DNA of 64,000 bases from the NCBI GenBank assembly GCA_025765615.1, contig JAIVFJ010000246.1:1-64000 (forward strand), written 5' to 3'. Made by a program: the position numbers and the translations under genes. Positions 11,013 through 21,794 of this stretch are shown piece after piece (within the stretch, counting starts at the first letter, position 1; every line of letters begins with the position of its first letter). The DNA comes from Zopfochytrium polystomum (lineage: Eukaryota > Chytridiomycota > Chytridiomycetes > Chytridiales > Chytridiaceae). The notes under the pieces were generated by a model. The model was not told the origin of the DNA. It ran no database searches and was given only the letters and a program-made list of their open reading frames with translations.

Positions 11013-11379
11013 CGGCTTGCACAATACGGCCTCCTCATATCCAGTCGCTCGGTCTCGGGCTCGGTTAGCCAAGAAAGACGTGGAGGGGCCGAGGGACGCA
11101 AGAAGACAAACTGCCGAGACTGTGTTTGCTGTGTCTGACCCCGAGATTTTTCCTCCTACCCTTTTGGGAACATTCGGCCCGAACATCCATCGGTCGACGG
11201 AAAGCGCAGGAAGCTGATCACGCGCGGAGAGAGTAGGGAGACCGACCAAGAGAGCCGAGGCAGAGACTGGGGGGAATGGGAGTTGTTGGTCAAGTGACTG
11301 ACAGTCGTCGCGAGCCGGCCGGAACCTTACTTTTGACCGTTCTGAAGACAAGAATACTTTAGAGTGCCACCGGGAACGA

Positions 11380-11960
11380 AAAATCATCGTGCCCATTTCC
11401 ACCAAAAAGCTTCTCCATACTTTCCTGATCACTGGGCTCCAAGGGCATACTTTTGCGCCAAACATGCCACTGACAGAGATTGCTGATACTACCCGCAAAG
11501 CAATGATCTCTCAAGTATTGCCTCCCCTCCTGTCAGGTCCATTTGTGCCCAAAGTCAAAAAACATGCTATAGGCACATTTATACCATTACGCTGATTTCT
11601 GCACGCCATTAGACATCCCTTACCAGACTGAGGGGATCCTGGCTGACGTTAGGCAGAGCATCAAAAGCTTTGAGAAGTCAGTTGTTGTCTTCAGGGACTG
11701 GCTGCCTTTGGACCTCCTGTTCATCAACTTTTATTTCATTGTTGCTCCAAACAAACCCAGAGATCCCTTCAGAGAGATGTCTGAAGCTGGTGTTGGCAGA
11801 AAACTCACCGAGGGTCGTGCCGCGTCGTTGCAATTGTTCAAATTTTTTTCACTTGCAGCGGAAGTGCCAAAGGCACCAACGCTGCTCTTCCCTCAATGTC
11901 TGGATTATTTGGCTGCTTTGGCAGTGACAAAGTCGCTGCCAAAGCAGGTTGAATCCTGTG
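11380..11960 (+). other. Degenerate coding-like stretch, unknown
   Basis: One plus frame at about 11590-11960 reads coherently (DIPYQTEGILADVRQSIKSF, then VVFRDWLPLDLLFINF) and another at 11389-11595 precedes it. Frame changes and AT-rich codons suggest a pseudogene or transposon piece. No family recognised. Confidence 0.3.
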
Positions 11961-12059
11961 TGTGCATTTGCGATTGTGGGTTTGTGATTGTGGGTTCGCG
12001 ATTGCGGCTTTGAGTTTTTTCCTTCCCTATCCCCAATCCCAGCCCTTCCTGCCGAGCGT

Positions 12060-12490
12060 GCGAGATTGCGGCCTTCGGCTGCAATCTCACCACCTACCTG
12101 CAGCGTACTCGCGCCACCAGATCTGGATTTGTCACTACCGCGATCTCAACTTCAACCCCACTGATCTCGCGGCCTCCGGCTGCGATCTCGACATCGACTT
12201 CGCCATTTTGCTTCAATCGCGGCCTCTGGCTGCGATCTCAACAATCTCACCATCACCACTTGCCGCGATTGCTGCCTTTGGCCGCAATCTCGACGTCTTG
12301 ATTGCGGCAGCTTTGCTGCTGCCTTCAAATTCACCGTCACCATAATTTGTGCAGCAGCTTCGCCACCGCCTCCAATCTCGTCAACGACACCACCATTTTT
12401 GTCCCCGTCACAGCCTTGGGCCACGATTTCGACATCGTTCTCGCCTTTTTTCACCACAACCTCAGCCTTTGGCCGCGATTTCGCCACTGA
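12060..12490. repeat. Imperfect minisatellite with hairpin units
   Basis: A unit of the form GCGGCCTYYGGCTGCGATCTC recurs at about 12067, 12169, 12219, 12270, 12411 and 12464, with irregular 50-140 base spacing. Each core is nearly self-complementary (GCGGCC..GGCTGC). Between cores are TCGACNTCG-type words. No coding role is evident. Confidence 0.6.
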
Positions 12491-12499
12491 CATTGCAGC

Positions 12500-13144
12500 G
12501 ACTTCGTCACCGCCACCTGCACGAAAATTGGATCTTCGACGTTTTTAAACAATTTTGACTGCTACACACACACCACTCTCTCTCTCGCACTCACTCACTC
12601 ACTCTCTCTCTCCTGGCATTTGGAATGTCTTCTTCTTCCCACCTGACATTTACAGTGGCGGTTATTCAGCTTCAGGGCATTTGGCTGTGTTAGTCAGTGT
12701 CCCTCCGTTCATTTCTGTGGTTTGTGCTGTCCAACTAGGGGTGGAGTAGCGTAAACCTTGCTCAACAGTCTCTCTCTATATCAGGATCTGACCTTTCACT
12801 CTGCCTTTTCATTAACACTCCTTCCTTACTTGTACCTGTCCTATCCTCCATTTTTCGTCACATATAAGTGGGACTGATTGCTGTTGAGGGCTGAAATTCT
12901 ACTCACTGCTGAACAGCCGTAGACCAGCAAGGCAGGACGAAGCCAAACGCATCTTTGTCAGAGTTTGTCAAGGACAACACTGTGAAAGAGGAATTGGCAA
13001 ATTCTCTCAAGCCAAGGACTCTCAGCTTGACAACAAACGAAACGAAGACGCCGATACTCCAAGTTTACAATGAAAAAAAAACTCTAGGAGCGACAGGGAA
13101 ATGGATGAAGTCACTGTAAGATTCCAGCAGCACGAGTCGCCACT
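12500..13144. other. Unassigned tract
   Basis: Includes a CACTCACT/CTCTCT simple repeat at 12560-12612. No gene seen. Confidence 0.4.
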
Positions 13145-13453
13145 TGTTATGAATCACCCTCTGGAAACCTCTGGAACCTTCTAGAACATTCCTTCATGGA
13201 ACCTTGTGGAACCTTCTGGAACCTTCTTTGCTTTCCTGACTTGTCTTGTTGTCATTGGTATCATTGGTATTATTGTATTACTAATTGCTCTTTCTGGAAC
13301 TTTCTTTGAGTTCTTGACAAGGAAGACTCTCAAAAGGTATAAAAGGGGGATGGGGGACCTGTCTCATCCCTCAAGTGAATTATTGTTTCCAATACAATCA
13401 TCACTCCTCTCAGTTCCTTGTCTGCCTTGTCCTGTCCTGCCATGTTCCTGACA
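13145..13453 (+). mobile_element. Family A solo LTR (5-bp TSD CCACT)
   Basis: TGTTATGAATCACC...GTTCCTGACA, 309 bp, flanked by CCACT at 13140-13144 and 13454-13458. It carries the family's heat-shock-element array, a TATA box at 13338-13344 and the 11-mer AAGTGAATTAT at 13373-13383, which marks the predicted transcript start. A solo LTR, left by recombination between the two LTRs of a former full element. Confidence 0.92.
13173..13226 (+). promoter_or_regulatory. Heat-shock-element array in the family A LTR (solo copy)
   Basis: Two perfect four-unit HSEs of the type GAAnnTTCnnGAAnnTTC lie at 13174-13191 and 13209-13226. The second is preceded in the same 5-bp phase by GAA at 13199 and an imperfect TTG. 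They lie about 112 bases upstream of the LTR TATA box, in U3. This is the binding-site pattern of trimeric heat-shock factor. Confidence 0.8.
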
Positions 13454-13999
13454 CCACTGCCTCAGCGTTGTTCGGTTATTACCCCCCACAAACTGCCTTG
13501 TTCTTATTGCGTACTGTCTTCCTTAATGAAGAGCCTATTTATACTGTCCTCAGACAGACCGATCCCTCCAAGAAAGACAACCTTCCAAAAGTAGTTGTTT
13601 CCCAATGCAAAGGCGTTGCCTTGAGTCTAGTGATGTCATTCTATGTCCAAACTGACAGTCCTTCTTGCTTGTACATGAAGCGATTCCAAATTGCTTATCA
13701 CTGGTGTTTTACAGTCAAACATAAGTCTTTCAAGGTCATTGGCACAGGCAGCGTCATCAGATCTATTCATCTTCAGCCAAATCCCCTTGATAATTCTGCT
13801 TTCTCTGCGAACAAGTACATTGACACTGATGCGTACCAACTATTTTTGCAGTAGATTCAAATGAGCAAACAGAGAGTCAACTTCAAAGCGACTTTGCAGA
13901 GGTGTGTCAGTGTGGCAGGCAGAGCTCATCCGGGATGACCGCAGGGCCAAAGACAGACAACAAAGGACAAAATCCAATTAAGTAGACACACTTGGTGGG
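13454..13999 (+). other. Interrupted open frame of unknown origin
   Basis: A frame runs from the LTR junction to 13854, with segments such as EEPIYTVLRQTDPSKK, FYVQTDSPSCLYMKR and IHLQPNPLDNSAFSANKY. It reads like a real but unrecognised protein end. The family A solo LTR appears to have inserted inside it, since the same frame continues left of 13145. Confidence 0.3.
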
Positions 14000-14296
14000 T
14001 GTCAGGAACAGAGCAGGACAGGACAAGGCAGACAAGGAACTGAGAGGAGTGATGATTGTATTGGAAACAATAATTCACTTGAGGGATGGGAGAGGTCCCC
14101 CATCCCCCTTTATACCTTTTCAGAGTCTTCCTTGTCAAGACTCAAAGAAAGTTCCAGAAAGAGCAATTAGTAATACAATGATACCAATGATACCAATGAC
14201 AACAAGACAAGTCAGGAAAGCAAAGAAGGTTCCAGAAGGTTCCATGAAGGAATGTTCTAGAAGGTTCCAGAGGTTTCCAGAGGGTGATTCATAACA
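14000..14296 (-). repeat. 3' LTR of chromovirus copy 1
   Basis: 297 bp, TG...CA bounded, differing by small indels from its partner at 20562-20870. The polypurine tract (AAAAGGGGGAGATGA in sense) abuts it at 14297-14311. Confidence 0.92.
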
Positions 14297-16003
14297 TCAT
14301 CTCCCCCTTTTAGGCCTCTTCTGCAACTTGGTGGGGTACCTGGTCTTGAACCTGAGCAGAAGGTCTTGGCAGTGAGTGAGGTTTGACTCAGGTTCCCAGG
14401 TGTTGTCAGCATCTGAGTAACCTTTCCACTTGACAAGGAACTTGAGTGTCCTTCCAAACCACTTGGCATCCAAGATTTGTTCAACCTCAAATTCCTCTTC
14501 ACCTTCTACCTCAACTGGAGGAGGAGGAGGAACAACACTCTGCCTGGAATGGAATTGGCCACAAACTTCTCCAAAAGGCTGACATGGAAAACTGGGTGAA
14601 TCTTCATGGATGCAGGGAGACCCAGCTTGAAGGTGACTGGATTGATTTGCTCCAAGATCTTGAAAGGTCCCAACTTGAGGTTGTCTAGCTTGGGACTTGG
14701 TCTTTTGGTCTGCAAGTTCTTCCTCAGAAGCCAAACTTGCTGACCCACAGCAAGGTCATGGTCCATTCTGTGAGTGTTGGTGAATCTTGAGGCATCTTCT
14801 TGGGCTTGCTTCAGGGTGGAGTCCAGGAAGGTGCTGATGATCTTGAGCTTATGCAAGTGTGAAGCCACAGCAGGAGCTTGGACATTGGATAGGGTCTCTT
14901 GTCCCAGAAGATCTCCTCTTGAATTGAAGCCATAGGCTGCAAAGAAAGGAGATAGCTGGGTGCTTGAGTGGAGAGCTGGATTTGTTTCTTTGACAGGTTT
15001 CACAGCTGCTGACATAGTTCTTGATATACTTCCTCATGCCTGGCCAGTAGAAGTCTCTGGAAACAAGCTCATATGTCTTGTGCTCTCCTGGGTGTCCAGC
15101 TGTTGCTGCATCATGCCTTGTCTTGAGTATCTCAAGTTTTTCCTCTTCTTGGCTGATTTGAATCTTGTGAGGCTTGGGGTCCTTGGAAATAGCATGGGCC
15201 CACACACTGTCAGGAAGCAATGAAAGGTGTGTCTTGGATGGTGGGGTGAAACCATCTCCCCCTTCAGGTGCAAGGTCTGTTCTTCTTGACAGGGCATCAG
15301 CCACAGTGTTAAGGTGGCCAGGACAATAGCACAGCTTAAAGTCATTCTCAGAGAGCAGTTCAGCCCACCTGGCATGCCTCTGCTTGAGCAACCTCCTTGC
15401 CCTGAAGAAGGTGAGGTTCTTGTGATCAGAATAGACAGAGATGCCTTTAGAACCAGCCAAGTAGTGTCTCCAGAATTTGAATGCTTCCACAATTGCAAGC
15501 AACTCCTTGTCATGGACTGTGTAGTTACACTCTGCACTGTTCAGCTTCCTGGAGTAATATGCCACTGGATGCAGAGGAGCAGAGGGGTCCTGAGAGCTTG
15601 GCTGGGACAGAACAGCACCGAGGGCATAGTCTGAGGCATCAGTTTCCAAGGTGAAGGGAAGCAAGGGATCCACATGCTTAAGGAGTGGTGCACTTGTGGT
15701 TGCTGTCTTAAGAGCTAGCCAGGCTTGCTCTGCTGCTGGGGTCCATTCAAACTTGGTGGTCTTCTTGGTGAGATCAGTGAGAGGCTTGGCTATGGCAGAA
15801 TAGTTGGCAATGAAGGTTCTGTAGAAGTTGCAAAACCCAAGGAAGCTTTAAACATCCTTGATGGAATTTGGAGCCTTCCATTCAAGAATAGTTTGGATCT
15901 TGTCTGGTGCCATGGAGATCCCTTTGTCAACACAATGAACCCCAAAAACTCAATGGAGGTCTTGTGGAATTCACACTTCTCCAGCTTTGCATAGAGGTGA
16001 TGC
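14297..16003 (-). pseudogene. Pol 3' part: RT end, RNase H, truncated integrase, chromodomain
   Basis: Sense order from 16003 down. The RT tail reads HLYAKLEKCEFHKTS. A TAA sits in KDV*SFLGF. RNase H is recognisable from FTLETDASDYALGAVLSQ, LLAIVEAFKFWRHYL and the YSDHKNL block, ending FKLCYCPGHLNTVADALSR. The integrase HHCC zinc domain follows (HDAATAGHPGEHKTYELVSR, then CETCQRNKSS). After this zinc domain the sequence jumps to the post-core region: about 460 bp found in copy 2 (about 60222-60682) is missing, which removes the DDE catalytic core and breaks frame. The chromodomain ([20 protein letters not shown], then [14 protein letters not shown]) is intact near 14330-14500. Confidence 0.9.
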
Positions 16004-18149
16004 TGTGAGACTCTGCTCTCTAACTCCTCACCTAGGGCTATAGGTGGAAACTAGAGCATGGACCTAAATACCAATCCTGACTAATGAAAAGGGGCAAAAG
16101 GAGGGTGTCTAGGGGCACTAGACAGGAAAGTGTATTTGGAGTCTTAAAAAGCCCAAGAAAAACACAAATAAATCTCTAACACAAAAGAGGGGTTTCTCAC
16201 ACCAAAGCATGAAACAGTCACAATCACAAAAGAAAGCATAATCCTCTGGTGCAAGACACAGAAGGGTTTCATCTGGGGCACAAGGCCAAAGCCAAGTTAG
16301 ACCAGAGACAGAACCGACTGGATCGGTAAGACCGACTGAATCAGTAAGGGGAGTGACAAGCCACTACAACCCATCAAAAGAAACAACAAAAGAAATAAAC
16401 AACAAGTCAAACCCTGAGTTGGAGGGGGTTGGAGAGACAAAGGGCAGACACAAGGAACAGTTAGTGTGCAGAGGTGCCTGTTGAACCAAATCAGAACTGT
16501 TTTCCACTTAACAGAACCAGGCACAACTTGTCTCACTCCAAGGAGAGTGTTCCAACTCAATCCAAGGGAGAGGGTGCAACCAGGGTGGGAGACAGTGGGA
16601 CTCTTCTTGCTCCATCCTACCAGGAGACAGACCTCTGCCTCACCAAGCAAGAGAGAATAACCTGTCTTAGAAGCAAGGAAGGTCAATACCCACTCCCACA
16701 CACAAGGAAGACACCAACGACAACCACAGGTATTAGCATGAAAGGAAGAGGGTCTGAACCCAGTGAACCAGGCCCACCAAAGGCCAAAGGAACCATCACC
16801 AGGGACAGGGAGGAATACCAGAGAGACCATACCACCACATAATACCTGACCCACCAACTCATTCATATCACCTTGAGAGACCTGGATTTGAAGTGATGTA
16901 TTGACAGGAACTGGCGAGGCACTACCACAGTTTTACCCTCCCACCGTCCATCATCAAGTAGCTCCTACCCCAGACAAGCCTAAACAGTATGTGCAGAATG
17001 GTGAGGTGCACTGGGACTTGAACCTAGCACACTGCCATAAATGGCCAAGAGAACCAATTCTCCTGTCACACACCAGGGGACTGCCACCCCCAGCTCATAC
17101 ACACAGTCAGAGAAGGAATAAGGGCAGGCAAGAAGACTTCAGGTACAGGTTCTAAGGGGCAACAAGAATGGGGGGTGGGCTGCTTAAATAGGAGAGGGTT
17201 GGAATCAGCAGGGTTGAAGGAAGAAGGAAGGGAAAAAAGGGGAAAACATATACAAAAGAACAAAACAATAAATAAAAAAACAAAGAAGAGAGAGAAGGAG
17301 TGAGTCACCAAACAATGGGGCTGAGCCATCAAACAAGGAAGACAGCTCAGAAAATCATGGAGCATTTCTTGGCATCAGCTGCCAAGAAAGATGGAGGAGA
17401 TGGAGAGAGCTGGTTGGTGCAAAGAGGAAGACAGTCACTCACAGCCACAAAAGAAATGAGAGACACACACAGAGACAACAAACAAACAACTAAATAAAAG
17501 ATAAAACAGTAAAAACAGGGAAAACAGGATAAACTACTAATTAAAAAAATAAGTAAAAATCATCAATAAAGAAAGGAGAAAAAACCCTATGATCTCATAC
17601 CCTTTCATGAGGCCTTTCATCATGGTAGCTTATGCAGCAGCTCTGTGTTAGCTCTGTGTACACCTGGACTCTGTACTTCTACCCACTGAAGCACATCATC
17701 CTAATCCATTTCCAAAAGTGAGGGGGCAAGGCTTAGTCATTGTTCAAGAACTTAGCATTTCTGCATCTTTCAGTCAGTGACTGCCAGGTTGTCTCGAACT
17801 TAGCACCTTTCCCATTGAAGGGAGCACTCTACACCACTGAGCTAGAGGGCCTCTGGCCAGTAATGCAGAGCGGCCTGAGCCATTCGGCCTGCAACTTAGT
17901 GCGTAATAATAACATGAATAATATACATGGCCGCGGCTAAGAGACAGTCCAAATCTCAGTGGTTCGGCTTGCAGGGACAATAATAACCCATGAAAATAAT
18001 AAGAAATGGGGTCCAGCCGTGTTACGTCACTTTCGTGAAACGTTGTTTGGTCGAGTCAGATTGATAATCCTCACAAGTTATCAGTTAAAAAAGCAGGGGT
18101 ATACTCTTTTTATTTGAGGTCGCAGGCTCAACAGCCTGTCATCCTCACA
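16004..18149 (-). mobile_element. 2.2-kb TG...CA element, copy 2, nested in gypsy RT
   Basis: Same family as 1738-3928, inverted. Ends are TGTGAG/CTCACA and the 4-bp target duplication is ATGC (16000-16003 and 18150-18153). It interrupts reverse transcriptase between RLRQH and HLYAKLE, and removing it together with one ATGC restores colinearity with the family's RT. It therefore arrived after the gypsy copy. It is more diverged from copies 1 and 3 than they are from each other by eye. Confidence 0.92.
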
Positions 18150-19685
18150 ATGCTGTCTGAGCCTCTCCAAGACAGTCTTGACATGTCCCATATGGCTTGC
18201 AGTGTCAGACAAAAATACCAGGATATCATCCAGGTAGACAATGACAAAAAGGTCCAGAATATCCCTGAAGATGTCATTCATCATGCCTTGGAAAATAGCT
18301 GGAGCATTGGTAAGTCCGAAGGGCATGACCAAGTGCTCAAAGTGACCATATTTGCATCTGAAGGCAGTCTTCCATTGATCCTGGGGCTTAATTCTGACCA
18401 AATTGTCGGCACCTCTGAGGTCAAACTTGGAAAATATCCTTGCATGGCTCAGTTCGTCCAGTAATTCAGAGATGAGAGGCAGTGGATAGCAGTTCTTGAC
18501 TGTCATCTCATTGAGATCTCTGAAGTCCATGCAGGGTCTCAGTCCCCCATCCTTCTTCTTGACAAAAAAGATGGGAGCTCCAGCTGGTGACTTGGAAGGT
18601 TGGATGAATCCCTTGTTCAGCATTTCGTCAATGTATTCTTGGAGGGCCTTGGCTTCTGGTGGAGAGAGGTGGTACAGTGGCTTGAAAGGTGGGCTGCAAG
18701 TTTCATCCTTGAGTGGGATTATCACAGTCATAAGGCCTCTGAGCTGGTAGCAGGTGTGCCTTGGTCTTGGAAAACACATCAGCATAAGGGAGATATTCTT
18801 TTGGTAGCTTGGATGCCAGCAAAAGGTCTGATGGGTCCAGGTTGCCGTGCTCTTCAGCAGTGGGGCATGAATTCTTGACTGGGAACTGTGATTCTTGAAT
18901 CTTTGACTGAGAGTTCTGTTCTTGGCAAAGACTGTGAGCTGTGGAACTTGAATCTTGAATGTGGACTGTGAACTGTGGTACTTGAATCCTTGACTGTGGG
19001 TTCTGTGAACTAGAGTCTTGGCCATGACTGTGAGCTCTATGAGCTCTACTTGAATCTTGACTGTGAACTGTGAACTGTGGAACTTGAGTTGAATCAAGGG
19101 CTTGAGAGCATGAGACTTGGGGGCTTGACTTGAGTTTTGGGTGACTGTTCCGATTGGTGGAGGTTGGACTTGACCAGTGACCCAATCAATGGCAGGGTTC
19201 TGGGCTTGCAGCCATGGTAATCCCAGGATGACAGAGAATGTGGGTGAGCCAAGATCCAATACTTCCAGGTTGACCATGGATGGTGGAAAGTCTTGGATGT
19301 GGAGGTTTAGCTTGGTTTCATGGCTGATTTCCTTGAACAGAGCATGATTGGCAAAGTGGACCTTGAGGGGTGTGGATTTCTTGATGGTGGGAATGGCACA
19401 AGACTTGGCAAGGGTGGCATCAATGATGTTGCAGGATGATCCAGAGTCTATAAGGGCCTTGGTTGTGATGGTTGACTTGGGTGAGAGTTGAATCTTGACA
19501 TCCATGGTGAGTTGGTGGGGCTTGGAATCTGAGGTGTTTGTGGTGCTGGTGGTGGTGATGAAACAGGGGCAGCTTGAAGGAAGGTCCAGGGAATTGCCCC
19601 TCAGTGAGCCTTGACCTGGGAGTTTGGGTGCTTCTTCGTTGGGCAGTCCTTGACAGCGTGTTCCTTGGAGCCACAGTAGAAACAC
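18150..19685 (-). pseudogene. Pol 5' part: retropepsin and reverse transcriptase
   Basis: Opens in the -1 frame relative to gag. Retropepsin shows TKALIDSGSSCNIIDA (Asp-Ser-Gly active site) and VILGLPWLQAQNPAIDW. A Ser/Gln-rich linker follows. RT has PAGAPIFFVKKKDGGLRPCM, FDLRGADNLVRI, VMPFGLTNAPAIFQ and the catalytic VIVYLDDILVF, ending at the nested insertion. Small frame changes occur in the linker. Confidence 0.92.
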
Positions 19686-20521
19686 AGTCCCTGCTGGGCC
19701 CTCCTTGTTTTCTCCTCTTGGCTCAGAGGACTCTTGGGAAGTGTCTCAACTGCATCCACTTGCATGGGTTCAGGAACTGTAAGAGCTTGAGGGACTGGGG
19801 TAGGCCTTGATGTAGTTCCTACTTGTCTTTTCTTCAGCCTCTTGGAGTAGAGTCTGTTGTCAATCTTGATGGCAAAGAGAATGTACTCTTCCAAGGTCTC
19901 AGGGATGTGCAGAGACTGGGAGAGCATGTCTTGGATAGACTCATGGAGACCATCATGGTACAGCTCCATCAGAGCTGCATCATTGTATCCAGAGTCTCTG
20001 GCTAGTTGCTTGAATTGGTTGGTGTAGGCCACACAAGATTGCTTTCCTTGCTTGATATGCTTGAGCTTGGATCTTGCTGTCCAAGATGCGTAGGGGTCAC
20101 CAAAGGTAGCCTCCAGCCCCTCCCAGAGCTCTTGCAGGGTGGTGGGTGTGCTTGGGAGAGATCACTACCATGATTGAGCTTGACCAGACAGGAGGGTGCT
20201 TGTGAAAAGAACCTTGACTAGCTCACTGGGAAATCTTGAAGGTTGGAGAAGGATGACATTCTCCACAGTGGCCATAAAGTTCCTAAGGTCTTTGGCCAGC
20301 CCAGTGAACTTGTCAGGGCTGGGAACCTTGGGCTCTCTTGCTTGGTTGGCTTGGGGCAGGGGAAGAGCTTGATGTTCTTTTTGGTGAAGTTGTTGAGGCT
20401 GGTGCTGCTGGTGAAGGACTTGCTCTTGAAGTTGGTGTGTCTGTCTTGAAAGGGCTTGTAATTGGTCCATCAAGGCTTGGAAGGCAGTTGCATCAGGGAA
20501 GGTGTTGTTTGGGTCAGACAT
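19601..20521 (-). pseudogene. Gag of chromovirus copy 1 (broken by a double stop)
   Basis: Starts MSDPNNTFPDATAFQALMDQ at 20521 with a Gln/His-rich coiled N-terminal part. It stops at TGG TAG TGA near 20160-20167, where copy 2 reads TGG TAC AGA. The frame resumes after it and ends with the CCHC knuckle CFYCGSKEHAVKDC. The end overlaps pol by about 85 nt. Confidence 0.9.
19622..19628 (-). other. -1 slippery heptamer, gag/pol overlap, copy 1
   Basis: C CCA AAC in the gag zero frame (CAC CCA AAC, H-P-N), inside the gag/pol overlap. Slipping back one base continues in the protease frame. It is conserved at 61848-61854 in copy 2. Confidence 0.65.
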
Positions 20522-20548
20522 GATGGCAGAGAGTAGTAGGAGAGGGTG

Positions 20549-20559
20549 AAGTGAATTAT
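20549..20559 (-). other. Self-priming PBS of chromovirus copy 1
   Basis: Two bases after the 5' LTR, sense ATAATTCACTT is the exact complement of AAGTGAATTAT in the LTR (20632-20642), whose first base is 35 nt from the first T of the TATA box. This is the arrangement used by Tf1/sushi-type elements, whose own RNA 5' end primes minus-strand DNA. Confidence 0.75.
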
Positions 20560-20561
20560 GA

Positions 20562-20870
20562 TGTCAGGAACAGGGCAGGACAGGACAAGGCAGACAAGGA
20601 ACTGAGAGGAGTGATGATTGTATTGGAAACAATAATTCACTTGAGGGATGGGACAGGTCCCCCATCCCCCTTTTATACCTTTTGAGAGTCTTCCTTGTCA
20701 AGAACTCAAAGAAAGTTCCAGAAAGAGCAATTAGTAATACAATAATACCAATGATACCAATGACAACAAGACAAGTCAGGAAAGCAAAGAAGGTTCCAGA
20801 AGGTTCCACAAGGTTCCATGAAGGAATGTTCTAGAAGGTTCCAGAGGTTTCCAGAGGGTGATTCATAACA
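20562..20870 (-). repeat. 5' LTR of chromovirus copy 1
   Basis: 309 bp, TG...CA. Contains the HSE array (about 20787-20842), TATA (20671-20677) and the predicted transcript start near 20642. Confidence 0.92.
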
Positions 20871-20923
20871 GTGGGCAAAGTAAATGTTCTATTTCTAGTT
20901 GGTCCGGACTATTTGCGGACAGA

Positions 20924-21337
20924 TGTCATGTGGAACTGACTGGTTAGCAGCAAGAGGCACAAGACGGTCCTGAACCTATTGTGACTGTCAGTTATTGCTC
21001 TCACAATGTCCATGGGAGAGCAAGCCACCATCAATGCAGACCTGGGGCACTGGCTTGTGATGTTGACAAATACTCCAAGTATTAAGTGGAACAGAAACCT
21101 AGTGTTAACAGTTTTCCTCCTCCTCTGCTCAAGCAGATAATATAGGAGAGGTTTTTACCCTGTGCCAGTCACGTTTGCCTAGCAGCTATTACAGCATGCA
21201 TATCATCATTATGTATCAATTATTCATAACATAGTTTTCTCTTTCTCTCAAAGATGGGGAGAAGGACCACCCACAAACACACATCTCCACTTCATTCACT
21301 CCCCTTCCACTCACTCACTCAGAGTAGACTGTTTACA
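20924..21337 (+). mobile_element. LTR-B copy
   Basis: Starts as a variant of TGTTAGGYGGAACTG (TGTCATGTGGAACTG) and ends CTGTTTACA. It is collinear with the other LTR-B copies, including the CCTCCTCCTCTGCTCAAGCA and GGACCACCCACAAACACACA blocks. No target duplication is recognised. Confidence 0.8.
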
Positions 21338-21794
21338 GGGGTATGGCGATGGCGTCGCTGCTGAGGTAAAGTAAATTGTTCAGAGCATTACTATTAGGGA
21401 TGCTGGCTTACCGCTTTGGACACTGGGGGACGCCGTGGGACCCAATGCAAAGGTGACGTACCGACAGTGTGAAACTACACCAAGGTCTCAGTGATTAAGT
21501 TTAAGGATTTTATTTGCAAAAACAAGCATTCCTGTCATAAAACTGCAAGGATCAGAACCCCTATCATTATTCCTAATTATTTAGTTTCCAAGGCATTATC
21601 AAAGTGTATTTGTGGCTAACCTGTCTTTACTATTGGGACTGCTTTTTCATATTTACAGTTTCTGTTGTGAGATTTACCTAACATATTTTCTTTTTTGGCG
21701 ACTAATGGAGACTGGCCAACTGCTTTAGGGATGTGGTGCCTGATAGGCTGTACCCCACACCCATCTAATTTGTTATTTATTTCCTGCGTACCCC
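21338..21794. other. Unassigned tract
   Basis: AT-rich, no ORF worth naming. It may be internal sequence of the element whose LTR-like repeat C follows. Confidence 0.35.

Larger units (their letters stand above)
14000..20870 (-). mobile_element. Family A chromovirus (Ty3/gypsy), copy 1: defective, with a nested insertion
   Basis: LTR retrotransposon with both LTRs (14000-14296 and 20562-20870) and an exact 5-bp target duplication GTGGG (13995-13999 and 20871-20875). Sense is the minus strand, with order gag, protease, RT, RNase H, integrase, chromodomain. It is dead: gag has a TAG TGA double stop near 20163, RT is split by a 2.15-kb element at 16004-18149, a TAA follows the insertion, and the integrase core is deleted. 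Compared with copy 2 it keeps RT and RNase H, which copy 2 has lost. Confidence 0.95.

Noticed and set aside
10392..11498. Extending the ACSF3-type protein to the 444-codon upstream frame
   Set aside because: The extension translates a GA/CT microsatellite and poly-A tract into Lys/Glu/Gln runs. An N-terminal start at 10391 fits the family better.
12060..12490. CRISPR-like array
   Set aside because: Repeats are imperfect and spacing irregular; the context is a eukaryotic nuclear genome with no cas genes.
13145..13453. Calling the translated LTR frames (MEPSGTFFAFLTCLVVIGII and relatives) a small membrane protein
   Set aside because: The identical frame recurs in every family A LTR, in any orientation, and lies between TG...CA ends with target duplications. 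It is LTR sequence, not a gene.
20924..21337. A target duplication for this LTR-B copy
   Set aside because: Flanks ACAGA and GGGGT do not match; the copy may be part of a larger or rearranged insertion.
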